Both the position numbers and the translations under genes were made by a program. A stretch of 47,712 nucleotides of DNA from CAZWSE01 sp964636575 (GTDB taxonomy: Bacteria; Pseudomonadota; Alphaproteobacteria; Rhodobacterales; Rhodobacteraceae), in contig CAZWSE010000010.1 of the NCBI GenBank assembly GCA_964636575.1, forward strand, positions 1-47,712, given 5' to 3'. The notes below the pieces were generated by a model that searched no databases, was not told the DNA's origin, and saw only the letters and a list, made by a program, of their open reading frames with translations. The first letter of the stretch is position 1, and each line of letters starts with the position of its first letter. Below, piece after piece: positions 18,555-27,452 of the stretch.

Positions 18555-19880
18555 GTGAAAACTCAATGGATCGGTTTTTGCTTTACTCTGTTTGCTGCTG
18601 TTGGATCAGCGCAAGAGTTGCCTTCGCCTTTAATTGACGCATCCTATCACCCTGTGGATTCTGTCGAGGCGGCATTGGGGCAACTTTTGTTCTATGACCC
18701 GATCCTGTCCGGAAACAAAACGACCTCATGTGCGAGCTGTCATCATCCAAACTTTGGAACAGCGGATGGGCTGTCGTTGTCGTTCGGAGACGGCGGTGTT
18801 TCAATGGGCCTAAATCGCACGTTTGATCCTTTGAACGTACCCGAAGATCGTATCCCGCGAAACGCCCCAGCGTTGTTTAACCTTGGTGCAAAAGAGTTTA
18901 CCAGCTTGTTTCATGACGGGCGGCTTGAATTAGATCCTTCAAAACCAGATGGAATCCGAACGCCGATGGATGCCGACATGGTGGAGGGATTTGCATCAAT
19001 TTTGTCGGCGCAAACGATGTTCCCAGTATTGAGCCGAGATGAAATGGCCGGGTCGTTTCGTGAAAACGATGTGGCGCAATTGGTCCGCCAAGGGCGTATC
19101 ACTGGGCCGAAGGGTGCATGGGCCACGCTAACAAAACGCGTTGTTGACATACCAGCATATGTGGAAGACCTCGTCGCAATTTATCCGCATGTTTCGGACG
19201 CAGGTGATGTCGTGTTTGCAGATTTAGCAAATGCAATTGCCGCGTTTATTGAATTTGAATGGCGGTCCGATACATCGCAGTTTGATGAGGTCTTGCGCGG
19301 AGGTGTGCAGCTGACGGGCTTGGCTCAAGAAGGCTTGGAAGTGTTTTATGGCCACGGCCAATGCGCGTCCTGTCACACAGGCGCAATGCTGACAGACCAT
19401 CAGTTCCACGTTATGGCCGCGCCGCAAATAGGGCCTGGAAAGTCACCTTCATTTCAAAATCACTTTCGCGATGATGGGCGGTTCAACGTAACGGGCCGCG
19501 AAGAAGATCGATACGCATTTCGGACACCGTCACTGCGGAACGTCGCTCTGACAGCGCCATACGGTCATGCGGGTGCACATCGTGATCTGGCGGCTTTTAT
19601 TTCCGATCATTCTGATCCGGCACGGTCTTTGGTAAATTATAATCGTGATCAGGCCATATTGCCTATTTTCCGAGGCGACGATTTTGTCGTATTGAACGAC
19701 CCTGCGCAGGTGAACGCCATTGCGGCTGCCGTCACGACCGACCCTGTCGAACTAAGCGCACGGCATGTAGCAGCGCTTGTGGCTTTTCTGGAAACGACAA
19801 CCGATCCCGTTAGCTTGTCCGGTCGTTTGGGGGTCCCATCTTCTGTTCCAAGCGGATTACCTGTGGTGCAAGCCGACTAG
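18555..19880 (+). CDS. Periplasmic diheme cytochrome c peroxidase / MauG-family protein
   Basis: A 441-residue exported protein. I start at GTG 18555: AAGAGGT lies about 10 bases upstream and the start gives a signal peptide (KTQWIGFCFTLFAAVGSAQ) cut near residue 19. Two haem c attachment motifs are present: C59-A-S-C62-H63 and C270-A-S-C273-H274. The conserved RNAPALFN and FRTPSLRNVALTAPYGHAG segments mark the diheme peroxidase superfamily. Members either reduce hydrogen peroxide (CcpA) or, like MauG and MbnH, oxidise tryptophan or other residues on a partner protein. The gene is convergent, with a 4-base overlap, to one for a secreted FG-GAP/UnbV protein, a possible partner. Confidence 0.88.
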   Translation: MKTQWIGFCFTLFAAVGSAQELPSPLIDASYHPVDSVEAALGQLLFYDPILSGNKTTSCASCHHPNFGTADGLSLSFGDGGVSMGLNRTFDPLNVPEDRIPRNAPALFNLGAKEFTSLFHDGRLELDPSKPDGIRTPMDADMVEGFASILSAQTMFPVLSRDEMAGSFRENDVAQLVRQGRITGPKGAWATLTKRVVDIPAYVEDLVAIYPHVSDAGDVVFADLANAIAAFIEFEWRSDTSQFDEVLRGGVQLTGLAQEGLEVFYGHGQCASCHTGAMLTDHQFHVMAAPQIGPGKSPSFQNHFRDDGRFNVTGREEDRYAFRTPSLRNVALTAPYGHAGAHRDLAAFISDHSDPARSLVNYNRDQAILPIFRGDDFVVLNDPAQVNAIAAAVTTDPVELSARHVAALVAFLETTTDPVSLSGRLGVPSSVPSGLPVVQAD

Positions 19881-21358
19881 GGCTTCACCAATGTGATCCT
19901 GTTTCCAGCGGCCGCGGCATGGGTCGAAACCGATCCATCTGGCCAAGTAACAGAAATGCTTGCGCGCTCATTCTCGCCCAAACCGAAATGCAGGGGCAAT
20001 AACTGACCGCCCGCATGGCCGCCACCGATCACGTTTTGTCGAAAAGAGGAAACTGCTCCAGCTGTGACAGTCATCGTTGCGCCGATAGCATCTCGATTGG
20101 GACCGTTTTGTCGGAGTGTTATGAAAACCGCATTGCCGACCTTGGCACTTACGTTGCGATACAATTCTAAAGGGGCGCGGCGGTTTGAGACAATTAGGTC
20201 CAAAAGCCCGTCTTGATCAAAGTCAGCAAACGCAGCGCCGCGCCCGCGGGTCACCGTAGCGACCCCTGCAGTTGCAGCGGTTTCGACGAAGGTACCATCT
20301 GGCTGTTGGATTAAAAGGTTATTGGGATCACGCGTGGCCATGCCCGGCATTTGGTCGACATTGCCTTTTGCAATAAAGAGATCAGCGTCGCCGTCGTTGT
20401 CTACATCTGCGAACTCTGCATGCCAGCCCGTCGATGGCCGACCGTCATCCCCAACATGGGGGCGTTGGGCATATGACCCTATGCTGTAGTCTGCATTGAC
20501 ATAAGAGCCGTCTGGTCTTGCGAATTGGAGCAGTTGATCGCCCATCGAAGTCAACATCACCTCGTCGCGGCCATCACCGTTCAAATCTCGGCTGGCGATA
20601 CCCATCCCCCATATTGCGACGTCGTTCCAACCGTCGCGTTCTTCCAAAAAACGGCCTTGGCGGATGTCCCACATCTGCTCGTGGCCGCCTGAGACATAGT
20701 AGTGCCTGTCGTTGGACAAGCGCAGTGTCAACTGTCCACGTGCATCCTTTGCAGCGAGAATAGAGAGCGGGCAGAACCCTGGCTCAAGCGCCTTTTTGGC
20801 GTAACTGCCGCCTACAGGTTCCAGAATGTAGTTCTCATCGCAGGCTTCAAAAGGGCCGTTAGGGTCGTTGCGATCCACATAGTTGCCAATCGCTAAAGTC
20901 GGTGCAGCGCCATCCCACCACGCGGTGAAAGCGGTTGACCAACGATCATCTTGGGGAATGCCAAATTGAGCAGTCGCTTCACTAAAGCTGCAGTCAGGGC
21001 CGCCCTTCAGAATAGCGTTTGGGCCAACGCGCAGGACGAACAAGTCTTTAAAGCCGTCAGAGTCAAAATCAATCGGATAGGCGCCCGTCACACCCGTTAA
21101 GCGAGGAACCTTCACTTTCGAAAATTCGAAACCACCTTCATTTCTCAACAGGAGGGCAGGGGTAGTGCCACCTGCGGCGTAGACATCGGGCAACCCGTTG
21201 TTATCACAATCAAAGACAGCAAGTCCGCCACCGACGAAATGGGTCCAGCCGCCCTGATACTCGTGCAATGGAAGGTTGCCCGACATATCGCGAAATAATG
21301 GGTCAGCAAAAGCCTGCTGTGTGAGCAGGCTTGCAACGGCGACAACCCGAATCATCAT
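19877..21358 (-). CDS. Secreted FG-GAP/VCBS repeat protein with C-terminal ASPIC/UnbV domain (CRTAC1-like)
   Basis: A 493-residue exported protein. Residues 1-18 form a signal peptide (MMIRVVAVASLLTQQAFA). Then come about five FG-GAP blades with calcium-loop motifs DCDNNG, DFDSDG, DLNGDG, DVDNDG and DFDQDG, spread over the protein, which should fold as a beta-propeller. The last about 85 residues are an ASPIC/UnbV domain (DAIGATMTVTAGAVSSFRQ, then WPDGSVSTHAAAAGNRI). The biochemical role of this family in bacteria is unknown. Its ATG at 21358 overlaps the stop of the ROK repressor gene (ATGA), so it is translated with that regulator; it also converges on the diheme peroxidase gene. Confidence 0.85.
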   Translation of the reverse strand: MMIRVVAVASLLTQQAFADPLFRDMSGNLPLHEYQGGWTHFVGGGLAVFDCDNNGLPDVYAAGGTTPALLLRNEGGFEFSKVKVPRLTGVTGAYPIDFDSDGFKDLFVLRVGPNAILKGGPDCSFSEATAQFGIPQDDRWSTAFTAWWDGAAPTLAIGNYVDRNDPNGPFEACDENYILEPVGGSYAKKALEPGFCPLSILAAKDARGQLTLRLSNDRHYYVSGGHEQMWDIRQGRFLEERDGWNDVAIWGMGIASRDLNGDGRDEVMLTSMGDQLLQFARPDGSYVNADYSIGSYAQRPHVGDDGRPSTGWHAEFADVDNDGDADLFIAKGNVDQMPGMATRDPNNLLIQQPDGTFVETAATAGVATVTRGRGAAFADFDQDGLLDLIVSNRRAPLELYRNVSAKVGNAVFITLRQNGPNRDAIGATMTVTAGAVSSFRQNVIGGGHAGGQLLPLHFGLGENERASISVTWPDGSVSTHAAAAGNRITLVKP

Positions 21359-22614
21359 GACGTAATGGGCTGGCCGCCGATCATAGTATCGGTCAAGGCC
21401 GCTAATGCGGGAACAGTTGCGCCGCGTGCCCAAACCAAATCATCCCATGCACAGATCGTGATCTCACAAGAACTGCTGCGTTTTGAAAGGGTCAGCTGCT
21501 GAGCCTTAGAAAACACCTGGTCAGTGCACAAAAATTCAAGCTGCATCTGGTTGCTTGACAAAATTATGAGCGGTGGATCAAAAAGTTGAATAACGTTGGC
21601 CAATCCTACGGACAAATAGCTGCCAGCACGGTGAAAGATCGTTTGGGCAGAGGCGTTACCAGTTTTGGCTTGTCGGCCTAGCTCTTCAAGCAACTGCTCG
21701 GTGCTTTTTGGACCAGATGTTTCGATGTCGAGCGCAACGGCGGCCTCTCGGGTCAATGCGTAGTCCCCCAAGTAGGCCTCAAGGCACCCACGTTGTCCGC
21801 ATCGACACAGTGCGCCTTCGAGTTGGACCTTTGTGTGCCCTAACTCAAGCCCAATGCCATGCGTTCCGCGAAACAGTTGATTGTTTATTACTAGGCCCAT
21901 ACCGACGCCGTTTTCAATCGTGACAACTGCAAAATCTGTCTTGTCGCGTTGAGCGCCAAACCACTGCTCTGACTGGGTCAACATGTTCGTGTCATTGTCG
22001 AGATACAGCGGTGTATCAAAATGCTCAGCGAAAGCGCCGCGCAAGTCCTGATTGGTGTCCAGCAGCAGGGAAGACCAGGTCACGACCCCACTAGCGTAGT
22101 CGACGATACCCGGCAGTCCGATGCCTATTGCTTTTACATCTGTATGAGAGATGCCACTGTCTTTCGCAACATTGTGTACAAGAGATACGATTTCGGAAAG
22201 CAGCTGTGTCAGGCTGCACCTTAAGCCGACGCTAGGTGTGGTTGCCGTCGCTACGACGTTGCCTGCAAAATCGCTTAGAACGGCAGAGTGTCGATTGAAA
22301 GCAAGTTTGATGCCAATGACATATGCCGCGTCTGTCACCACTTCCAGAGCGACCGGAGGGCGGCCTCGTCCAGCTTCACGTGGGGTATCTTCGACCTCGC
22401 GCAGGACACCCAATGCGATCAGATCAGCGGTCAAAGTTGTGGCGCTGCCCGCGCTAATTTTCAGAGCACGGGTTATGTCCGAGCGTGCGGCCCTGCCATT
22501 CGCCCGAACATGCTCGAACACGCGCTGGCGCAATGGTGTTCCGCTGTCGTGCTCGCTTCCCAGAAGTGGGCCGCAACCTGTTGGCAATGATGAGGGATCA
22601 TAAAAATTTAGCAT
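21355..22614 (-). CDS. xylR: ROK-family transcriptional repressor, probable xylose regulator XylR
   Basis: A 419-residue protein with an N-terminal winged helix-turn-helix (about residues 28-85, containing ARSDITRALKISAGSATTLTADLIALGVLRE) and a C-terminal ROK sugar-sensing domain. The ROK zinc motif is complete: CRCGQRGCLEAYLGD. ROK regulators of the XylR/NagC type release their operators when the sugar binds. It is divergent from xylFHGBA across 198 bases that hold an AT-rich inverted repeat over a plausible xylF promoter, which supports a role as the xylose repressor. Unusually, its stop overlaps the start of the secreted FG-GAP/UnbV gene. Confidence 0.85.
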   Translation of the reverse strand: MLNFYDPSSLPTGCGPLLGSEHDSGTPLRQRVFEHVRANGRAARSDITRALKISAGSATTLTADLIALGVLREVEDTPREAGRGRPPVALEVVTDAAYVIGIKLAFNRHSAVLSDFAGNVVATATTPSVGLRCSLTQLLSEIVSLVHNVAKDSGISHTDVKAIGIGLPGIVDYASGVVTWSSLLLDTNQDLRGAFAEHFDTPLYLDNDTNMLTQSEQWFGAQRDKTDFAVVTIENGVGMGLVINNQLFRGTHGIGLELGHTKVQLEGALCRCGQRGCLEAYLGDYALTREAAVALDIETSGPKSTEQLLEELGRQAKTGNASAQTIFHRAGSYLSVGLANVIQLFDPPLIILSSNQMQLEFLCTDQVFSKAQQLTLSKRSSSCEITICAWDDLVWARGATVPALAALTDTMIGGQPITS

Positions 22615-22716
22615 GTGAATTTAATTTTCGCCATTCGGCCGCCTCCAAGCCTGCATTAGCCAGAAAATTCTGAATGTTGAACTACTTTTGTAATTTTAGA
22701 TCGCGATAGCAAGTTT

Positions 22717-22751
22717 TTTATTTTGCAAGCTAAAATAAATTTGTGCATATT
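22717..22751 (+). promoter_or_regulatory. Probable xylF promoter with overlapping XylR operator
   Basis: An 8-base inverted repeat, TTTATTTT (22717-22724) and AAAATAAA (22732-22739), flanks a 7-base spacer. Overlapping it is a candidate sigma-70 promoter: TTGCAA at 22723-22728, 17 bases, CATATT at 22746-22751. A repressor on the repeat would cover the -35 box. Two further palindromes nearby, ATCGCGAT and CTCGCGAG (22753-22760), may also be used. The sites are read by eye only. Confidence 0.5.
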
Positions 22752-22812
22752 GCTCGCGAGTCATCCGGCTCTTCCCGAAATCAATGCGGGAACCAAAATA
22801 GGGAGGATTACC

Positions 22813-23847
22813 ATGAACAAGTATGTCATGGCCGCAGCGGTTGCGGTCGCAGGATTCGGTTCATCTGCATTCGCGGACGGCCACGGTGGTGTAACGGTTG
22901 GCGTTAGCTGGTCTAATTTTCAAGAAGAACGTTGGAAAACAGACGAAGCAGCGATCAAGTCTGCATTAGAAGCTGCAGGTGCGACTTATGTGTCTGCCGA
23001 CGCGCAGTCTTCATCCGCTAAACAGTTGTCTGATGTCGAAAGCCTTATTGCTCAAGGCGTTGATGCGCTCATCATTCTGGCCCAAGATTCGGCGGCCATT
23101 GGCCCTGCGGTTGATGCAGCCGATGCGGAAGGTATTCCGGTCGTTGCTTATGACCGTCTGATCGAAGACAACCGTGCATTTTATCTGACATTTGACAATG
23201 TCGAGGTTGGCAGGATGCAAGCGCGTGCTGTCTTTGCAGCCCAGCCGACTGGCAATTACGTGATGATTAAGGGTTCCCCAACTGATCCAAACGCCGACTT
23301 CTTGCGTGGTGGTCAGCAAGAAATCCTGCAAGCGGCAATCGACTCCGGTGCAGTTAAAATCGTTGACGAAGCCTATACAGACGGTTGGTTGCCCGCCAAC
23401 GCACAGCGCAACATGGAACAGATACTGACCGCTAACGACAACATGGTCGATGCGGTAGTTGCCTCGAACGATGGTACAGCTGGTGGTGTCGTGGCGGCTT
23501 TGACGGCGCAAGGCATGGAGGGAATTCCGGTGTCCGGTCAGGACGGTGATCATGCGGCCTTGAACCGTGTCGCACTTGGTACGCAGACCGTGTCTGTGTG
23601 GAAAGATGCCCGTGACCTTGGCTACACGGCTGGTCAAATTGCTGTTGCGATGGCCGAAGGGGCTCCAATGGCATCGGTTGTTGGATCAGGGTCATGGACG
23701 TCGCCCGGTGGGACTGACATGACGTCGCTATTTCTTGCGCCGATGCCGATTACATCCAGCAACTTGACCGCTGTAACGGATGCAGGCTGGATCTCCGTTG
23801 AGGCGCTTTGCCAAGGCGTTACGAACGGTCCCGCACCTTGTAACTAA
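22813..23847 (+). CDS. xylF: D-xylose ABC transporter substrate-binding protein
   Basis: A 344-residue periplasmic protein of the ribose/xylose (type 1 periplasmic, CUT2) family. Residues 1-22 are the signal peptide (MNKYVMAAAVAVAGFGSSAFA). Features include VGVSWSNFQEERWKTDEAAI, where the first sugar contacts lie, DALIILAQDSAAIGPAVDAA, and VASNDGTAGGVVAAL with the ligand-binding Asn-Asp pair. The start has GGGAGG 7 bases upstream. It leads xylFHGBA and is followed by a strong hairpin before xylH. The downstream isomerase and kinase fix the substrate as xylose. Confidence 0.93.
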   Translation: MNKYVMAAAVAVAGFGSSAFADGHGGVTVGVSWSNFQEERWKTDEAAIKSALEAAGATYVSADAQSSSAKQLSDVESLIAQGVDALIILAQDSAAIGPAVDAADAEGIPVVAYDRLIEDNRAFYLTFDNVEVGRMQARAVFAAQPTGNYVMIKGSPTDPNADFLRGGQQEILQAAIDSGAVKIVDEAYTDGWLPANAQRNMEQILTANDNMVDAVVASNDGTAGGVVAALTAQGMEGIPVSGQDGDHAALNRVALGTQTVSVWKDARDLGYTAGQIAVAMAEGAPMASVVGSGSWTSPGGTDMTSLFLAPMPITSSNLTAVTDAGWISVEALCQGVTNGPAPCN

Positions 23848-23854
23848 GCTAAGT

Positions 23855-23884
23855 ATGCTCTGGCTGGTTCGCTGGCCAGAGCAT
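23855..23884 (+). terminator. Hairpin between xylF and xylH
   Basis: A perfect 10-bp stem, ATGCTCTGGC (23855-23864) with GCCAGAGCAT (23875-23884), closes a 10-base loop just after the xylF stop. The following T-run is short. It can act as attenuator or as a barrier to 3' exonucleases, raising XylF over XylHG. Confidence 0.75.
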
Positions 23885-23976
23885 TTAGGCCGTTTCCAAT
23901 GTAACGCCGCTTTGACAGGACCGTCCATCTTGGAAGGCACGTGAAAAGCTCTATGCAAGATCAGATGGAGAGACAA

Positions 23977-25272
23977 ATGTCTGATGCGCCCAAGATTGAA
24001 GCCCCAGCACGGCGGTCATTCTTTCAATCTCTCGAAATTGATACCCGTCTGTTGGGCATGATCGGCGCATTCCTTTTGGTCTGTGTTGTGTTCAATATTC
24101 TGACGGATGGCCGATTTTTGACACCGCGCAATCTGTTTAACCTAACAATCCAGACAGTTTCTGTGGCGATTATGGCAACAGGTATGGTGTTTGTCATTGT
24201 GACCCGCCACATTGATTTGTCGGTCGGGGCGGTACTGGCGACCTGCACAGCGGTGATGGGAATGACACAAACCGCATGGTTGCCGCAAATTTTCGGGCTG
24301 GAGTTGGGTCATCCGTTGATCCCTTGGATCGCAATTGCGGTCGGGTTGATCGCAGGAGCATTTATCGGCGCGTTACAAGGCTGGTTGATCGGATATCAGG
24401 CAATCCCGGCGTTTATCGTAACGCTAGGTGGGCTTCTCGTTTGGCGCAACGTGGGTTGGCATTTGACCGACGGTGCCACCATTGGTCCTCTTGATAAAAC
24501 CTATATTCTGTTCGGTGGTATCAACGGCACTTTGGGCACTACTTGGAGCTGGGTCATAGGTGTCGTCGCGACAGCTCTTGCGATCTATGCGCTATGGGCA
24601 GGACGCCGAACAAAGATTGGCCACGGGTTTCACGTAAAGCCTCTTTGGGCAGAAACGGTATTGATGAGTCTCGTTGCATTCGCGATCCTTGGATTTGTCG
24701 CGATCCTAAATTCGTATTCTGTGCCAGATCGCGTAATCGCTCGGAACCCATCCTTATATGGCTGCGAAACCGCTGAAGGATGTTCTGCAGCTTACGGTAT
24801 CCCGTATTCCGTTTTGCTGTTGATTGCAGTTGCGATAGTCATGACAGTTATCGCGCTCAAAACACGGTTTGGCAGATATATTTTTGCAACTGGTGGCAAT
24901 CCCGACGCAGCAGAGCTTTCGGGCATCAGTACACGCCTTTTGACAGTTAAGATTTTCACATTGGTTGGGATATTGTCGGCCTTGGGCGGCGTCGTGGCCT
25001 CGGCACGATTGGGATATCACACCAATGATATTGGAGTTCTGGACGAGCTGAGGGTGATCGCGGCAGCAGTTATCGGCGGGACAGCCTTGGCTGGTGGTGT
25101 CGGCACGATCTACGGCGCCATCATCGGTGCACTTATTATGCAGTCCTTGCAGTCTGGCATGGCGATGGTGGGCGTTGATGCGCCTTATCAGAACATTGTG
25201 GTAGGGGCCGTTCTGGTCTTGGCAGTCTGGATCGACATCCAATACCGCAAGCGAACAGGAGCAAAAAAATGA
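23977..25272 (+). CDS. xylH: D-xylose ABC transporter permease
   Basis: A 431-residue inner-membrane permease of the CUT2 family with about ten or more helices. Conserved signatures are VTRHIDLSVGAVLA near the second helix, FIVTLGGLLVWRNVGWHLTDG, GRYIFATGGNPDAAELSGI (the ATPase-facing loop) and GGTALAGGVGTIYGAIIGAL. It is longer than RbsC because of the extra segment of about 60-80 residues typical of XylH. I start at ATG 23977, with GGAG 6 bases upstream, not at GTG 23941, which lacks one. The stop overlaps xylG (ATGA). Confidence 0.93.
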   Translation: MSDAPKIEAPARRSFFQSLEIDTRLLGMIGAFLLVCVVFNILTDGRFLTPRNLFNLTIQTVSVAIMATGMVFVIVTRHIDLSVGAVLATCTAVMGMTQTAWLPQIFGLELGHPLIPWIAIAVGLIAGAFIGALQGWLIGYQAIPAFIVTLGGLLVWRNVGWHLTDGATIGPLDKTYILFGGINGTLGTTWSWVIGVVATALAIYALWAGRRTKIGHGFHVKPLWAETVLMSLVAFAILGFVAILNSYSVPDRVIARNPSLYGCETAEGCSAAYGIPYSVLLLIAVAIVMTVIALKTRFGRYIFATGGNPDAAELSGISTRLLTVKIFTLVGILSALGGVVASARLGYHTNDIGVLDELRVIAAAVIGGTALAGGVGTIYGAIIGALIMQSLQSGMAMVGVDAPYQNIVVGAVLVLAVWIDIQYRKRTGAKK

Positions 25273-26015
25273 CACCTCTTGTTCAAATGAAAAATGTATC
25301 CATCGCCTTTGGTGGTGTGCGTGCTGTCGATGACGTGTCCATCGATCTTCATGCGGGCGAAGTTGTGGGCTTGTTGGGACACAATGGTGCGGGCAAATCG
25401 ACGTTGATCAAGATGTTGTCGGGTGCTTACAAAATGGACAGCGGCGAAATTTGGATCGAGGGTGAAAAAGCGACAATAAATTCACCTCGTGACAGCCGAA
25501 ACTACAACATTGAAACCATTTACCAAACGCTCGCGCTTGCCGACAATCTGGATGCAGCGAGCAACTTGTTCTTGGGGCGGGAGCTGACAACGCCTTTCGG
25601 GTTTGTCGACGACGGCAGGATGGAAGCCGAGACACGCAAGATCATGGCGCGCCTCAATCCCAATTTCAAAAAGTTGAAAGAACCAGTGTCCGCGCTGTCA
25701 GGCGGCCAAAGGCAATCAGTGGCAATTGCCCGCGCAGTCTATTTTAATGCGAAAATCCTGATCATGGATGAACCTACTGCGGCACTTGGTGTGCATGAGA
25801 CCGCGATGGTAGCCGAATTGATCGGTGAGTTGAAAAAGCAGGGACTTGGCATCTTTTTGATCAGCCACGACACCCGTGAGATGATGGACCTCTGTGACCG
25901 AGTTTCGGTTATGAAGAATGGTCAAATGATAGGAACAGAAAGGGTTGAGGATGTTACAGAAGACGACATTTTGTCGATGATCATTCTGGGCAAAAAACCT
26001 GAGGCCGCTGTATGA
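25269..26015 (+). CDS. xylG: D-xylose ABC transporter ATPase, single-domain form
   Basis: Only 248 residues: one ABC domain with Walker A GHNGAGKST (about residue 37), signature LSGGQRQSVAIARA, Walker B ILIMDEPTAALG and switch region ISHDTREMMD. Enterobacterial XylG has two fused ABC domains in about 510 residues, so this protein must work as a homodimer, as FrcA-type ATPases of alphaproteobacteria do. There is no frameshift or relic of a second domain: the stop overlaps the intact xylB start. The arrangement looks native, not degraded. Confidence 0.9.
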   Translation: MTPLVQMKNVSIAFGGVRAVDDVSIDLHAGEVVGLLGHNGAGKSTLIKMLSGAYKMDSGEIWIEGEKATINSPRDSRNYNIETIYQTLALADNLDAASNLFLGRELTTPFGFVDDGRMEAETRKIMARLNPNFKKLKEPVSALSGGQRQSVAIARAVYFNAKILIMDEPTAALGVHETAMVAELIGELKKQGLGIFLISHDTREMMDLCDRVSVMKNGQMIGTERVEDVTEDDILSMIILGKKPEAAV

Positions 26016-27451
26016 TGTTCATTGGCCTTGATCTTGGCACATCCTCGCTAAAGGCAATCCTTGTCACAGATGAACAAAAAGTGTTGGCCGAATACTCAGT
26101 GCCGATAACTGTGACGCGCCCGCGCGATGGGTGGTCTGAACAAGATCCGCAAGAATTCGTCAAAGCAACACACACTGCGATGAACGGATTGGCAGCCAAA
26201 GCTGATCTGTCAGGAGTGAAGGGTATCGGCATGGCAGGGCATATGCATGGCGCGACCTTGTTGGATGCCGCAAACAAAGTGCTGCGGCCATGCATTTTGT
26301 GGAACGACACACGATCTGCGAAGCAAGCGGCGCGGATGGATGCGATGCCTGCCTTTCGTAAGCTGACGGGGAATATTGTCTTTCCCGGCTTCACAGCGCC
26401 TAAGGTCGCTTGGGTCAAAGACCATGAGCCTGAACTGTTTGACCGGATGGCCAAAGTACTGCTGCCCAAAGACTATCTGCGGCTCTATTTAACGGGCGAG
26501 CATGTGGCCGAGATGTCAGATGCAGCGGGCACAAGCTGGCTGGATACAGCCAAACGGGATTGGTCAGATGAACTGCTGGCCGCGACGGGCCTGACGCGTG
26601 ATCAAATGCCACACCTTGTCGAAGGGTCAGAAGCGTCAGGAACGCTTTTGCCTGCGCTTGCGAAAGAATGGGGGTTGCCCAAAGGCGTCATTGTTGCTGG
26701 CGGTGCAGGTGATAACGCGGCCAGCGCGATTGGGGCAGGTGTTGTCAACAAAGGCGATGCCTTTGTGTCGCTTGGAACCTCTGGTGTGCTCTTTGCAGCC
26801 AGCGATGCTTACCAACCCGATGCCGCAAGCGCGGTGCATACGTTCTGCCATGCGGTGCCAAATACATGGCACCAAATGGGCGTAATCCTTGCCGCTACTG
26901 ATGCGTTGCAATGGTTGTCGCGGTTGACCGGACAACCCGCGTCGAACCTAACGGCCGATCTTGGTGGTCTGCAAGCGCCTTCACGCACCTTGTTTCTGCC
27001 CTATCTGGGCGGTGAGCGAACCCCTCACAACGACGCCAACATGCGCGGTCAATTCTTGCACTTAGATCATGCAACTGATGCAAGGGCAGCGACACGCGCT
27101 GTACTCGAAGGGGTCGCCTTTGCCTTTGCAGACTGCCACGCGGCGCTGCGATCCACCGGAACGCAAATCGATAGCGCGCTTGCAACTGGTGGCGGGGCAA
27201 AGTCTGGCTATTGGTTGCAACTGATTGCGACATCGCTGGGCATCTCAATAGAGGAACCCAAGTCCGGTGACTACGGCGCGGCCTTAGGAGCAGCACGACT
27301 TGGAATGATGGCAGCAACAGGGGCGGGTGTGGAAATCGCAACACAGCCGCCGATTGTGCGCACGATTGACCCTGATATGGACCTCGCCCCTGCATTCGCC
27401 GAAACACACAGCCGCTATCGCGCGGCCTATGCGACACTGAAGGAGCTATGA
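26012..27451 (+). CDS. xylB: Xylulokinase
   Basis: A 479-residue FGGY-family kinase that phosphorylates D-xylulose to D-xylulose 5-phosphate for the pentose phosphate pathway. Visible are the N-terminal phosphate loop GLDLGTSSLKAIL, the substrate region GMAGHMHGATLLD, ILWNDTRSAKQ, the catalytic aspartate region GGAGDNAASAIGAG and the adenosine motif ATGGGAKSGYWLQ. Length is standard for xylulokinases. It overlaps xylG by 4 bases and is 1 base from xylA, so the operon is strongly coupled. Confidence 0.95.
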   Translation: MMFIGLDLGTSSLKAILVTDEQKVLAEYSVPITVTRPRDGWSEQDPQEFVKATHTAMNGLAAKADLSGVKGIGMAGHMHGATLLDAANKVLRPCILWNDTRSAKQAARMDAMPAFRKLTGNIVFPGFTAPKVAWVKDHEPELFDRMAKVLLPKDYLRLYLTGEHVAEMSDAAGTSWLDTAKRDWSDELLAATGLTRDQMPHLVEGSEASGTLLPALAKEWGLPKGVIVAGGAGDNAASAIGAGVVNKGDAFVSLGTSGVLFAASDAYQPDAASAVHTFCHAVPNTWHQMGVILAATDALQWLSRLTGQPASNLTADLGGLQAPSRTLFLPYLGGERTPHNDANMRGQFLHLDHATDARAATRAVLEGVAFAFADCHAALRSTGTQIDSALATGGGAKSGYWLQLIATSLGISIEEPKSGDYGAALGAARLGMMAATGAGVEIATQPPIVRTIDPDMDLAPAFAETHSRYRAAYATLKEL

Positions 27452-27452
27452 C

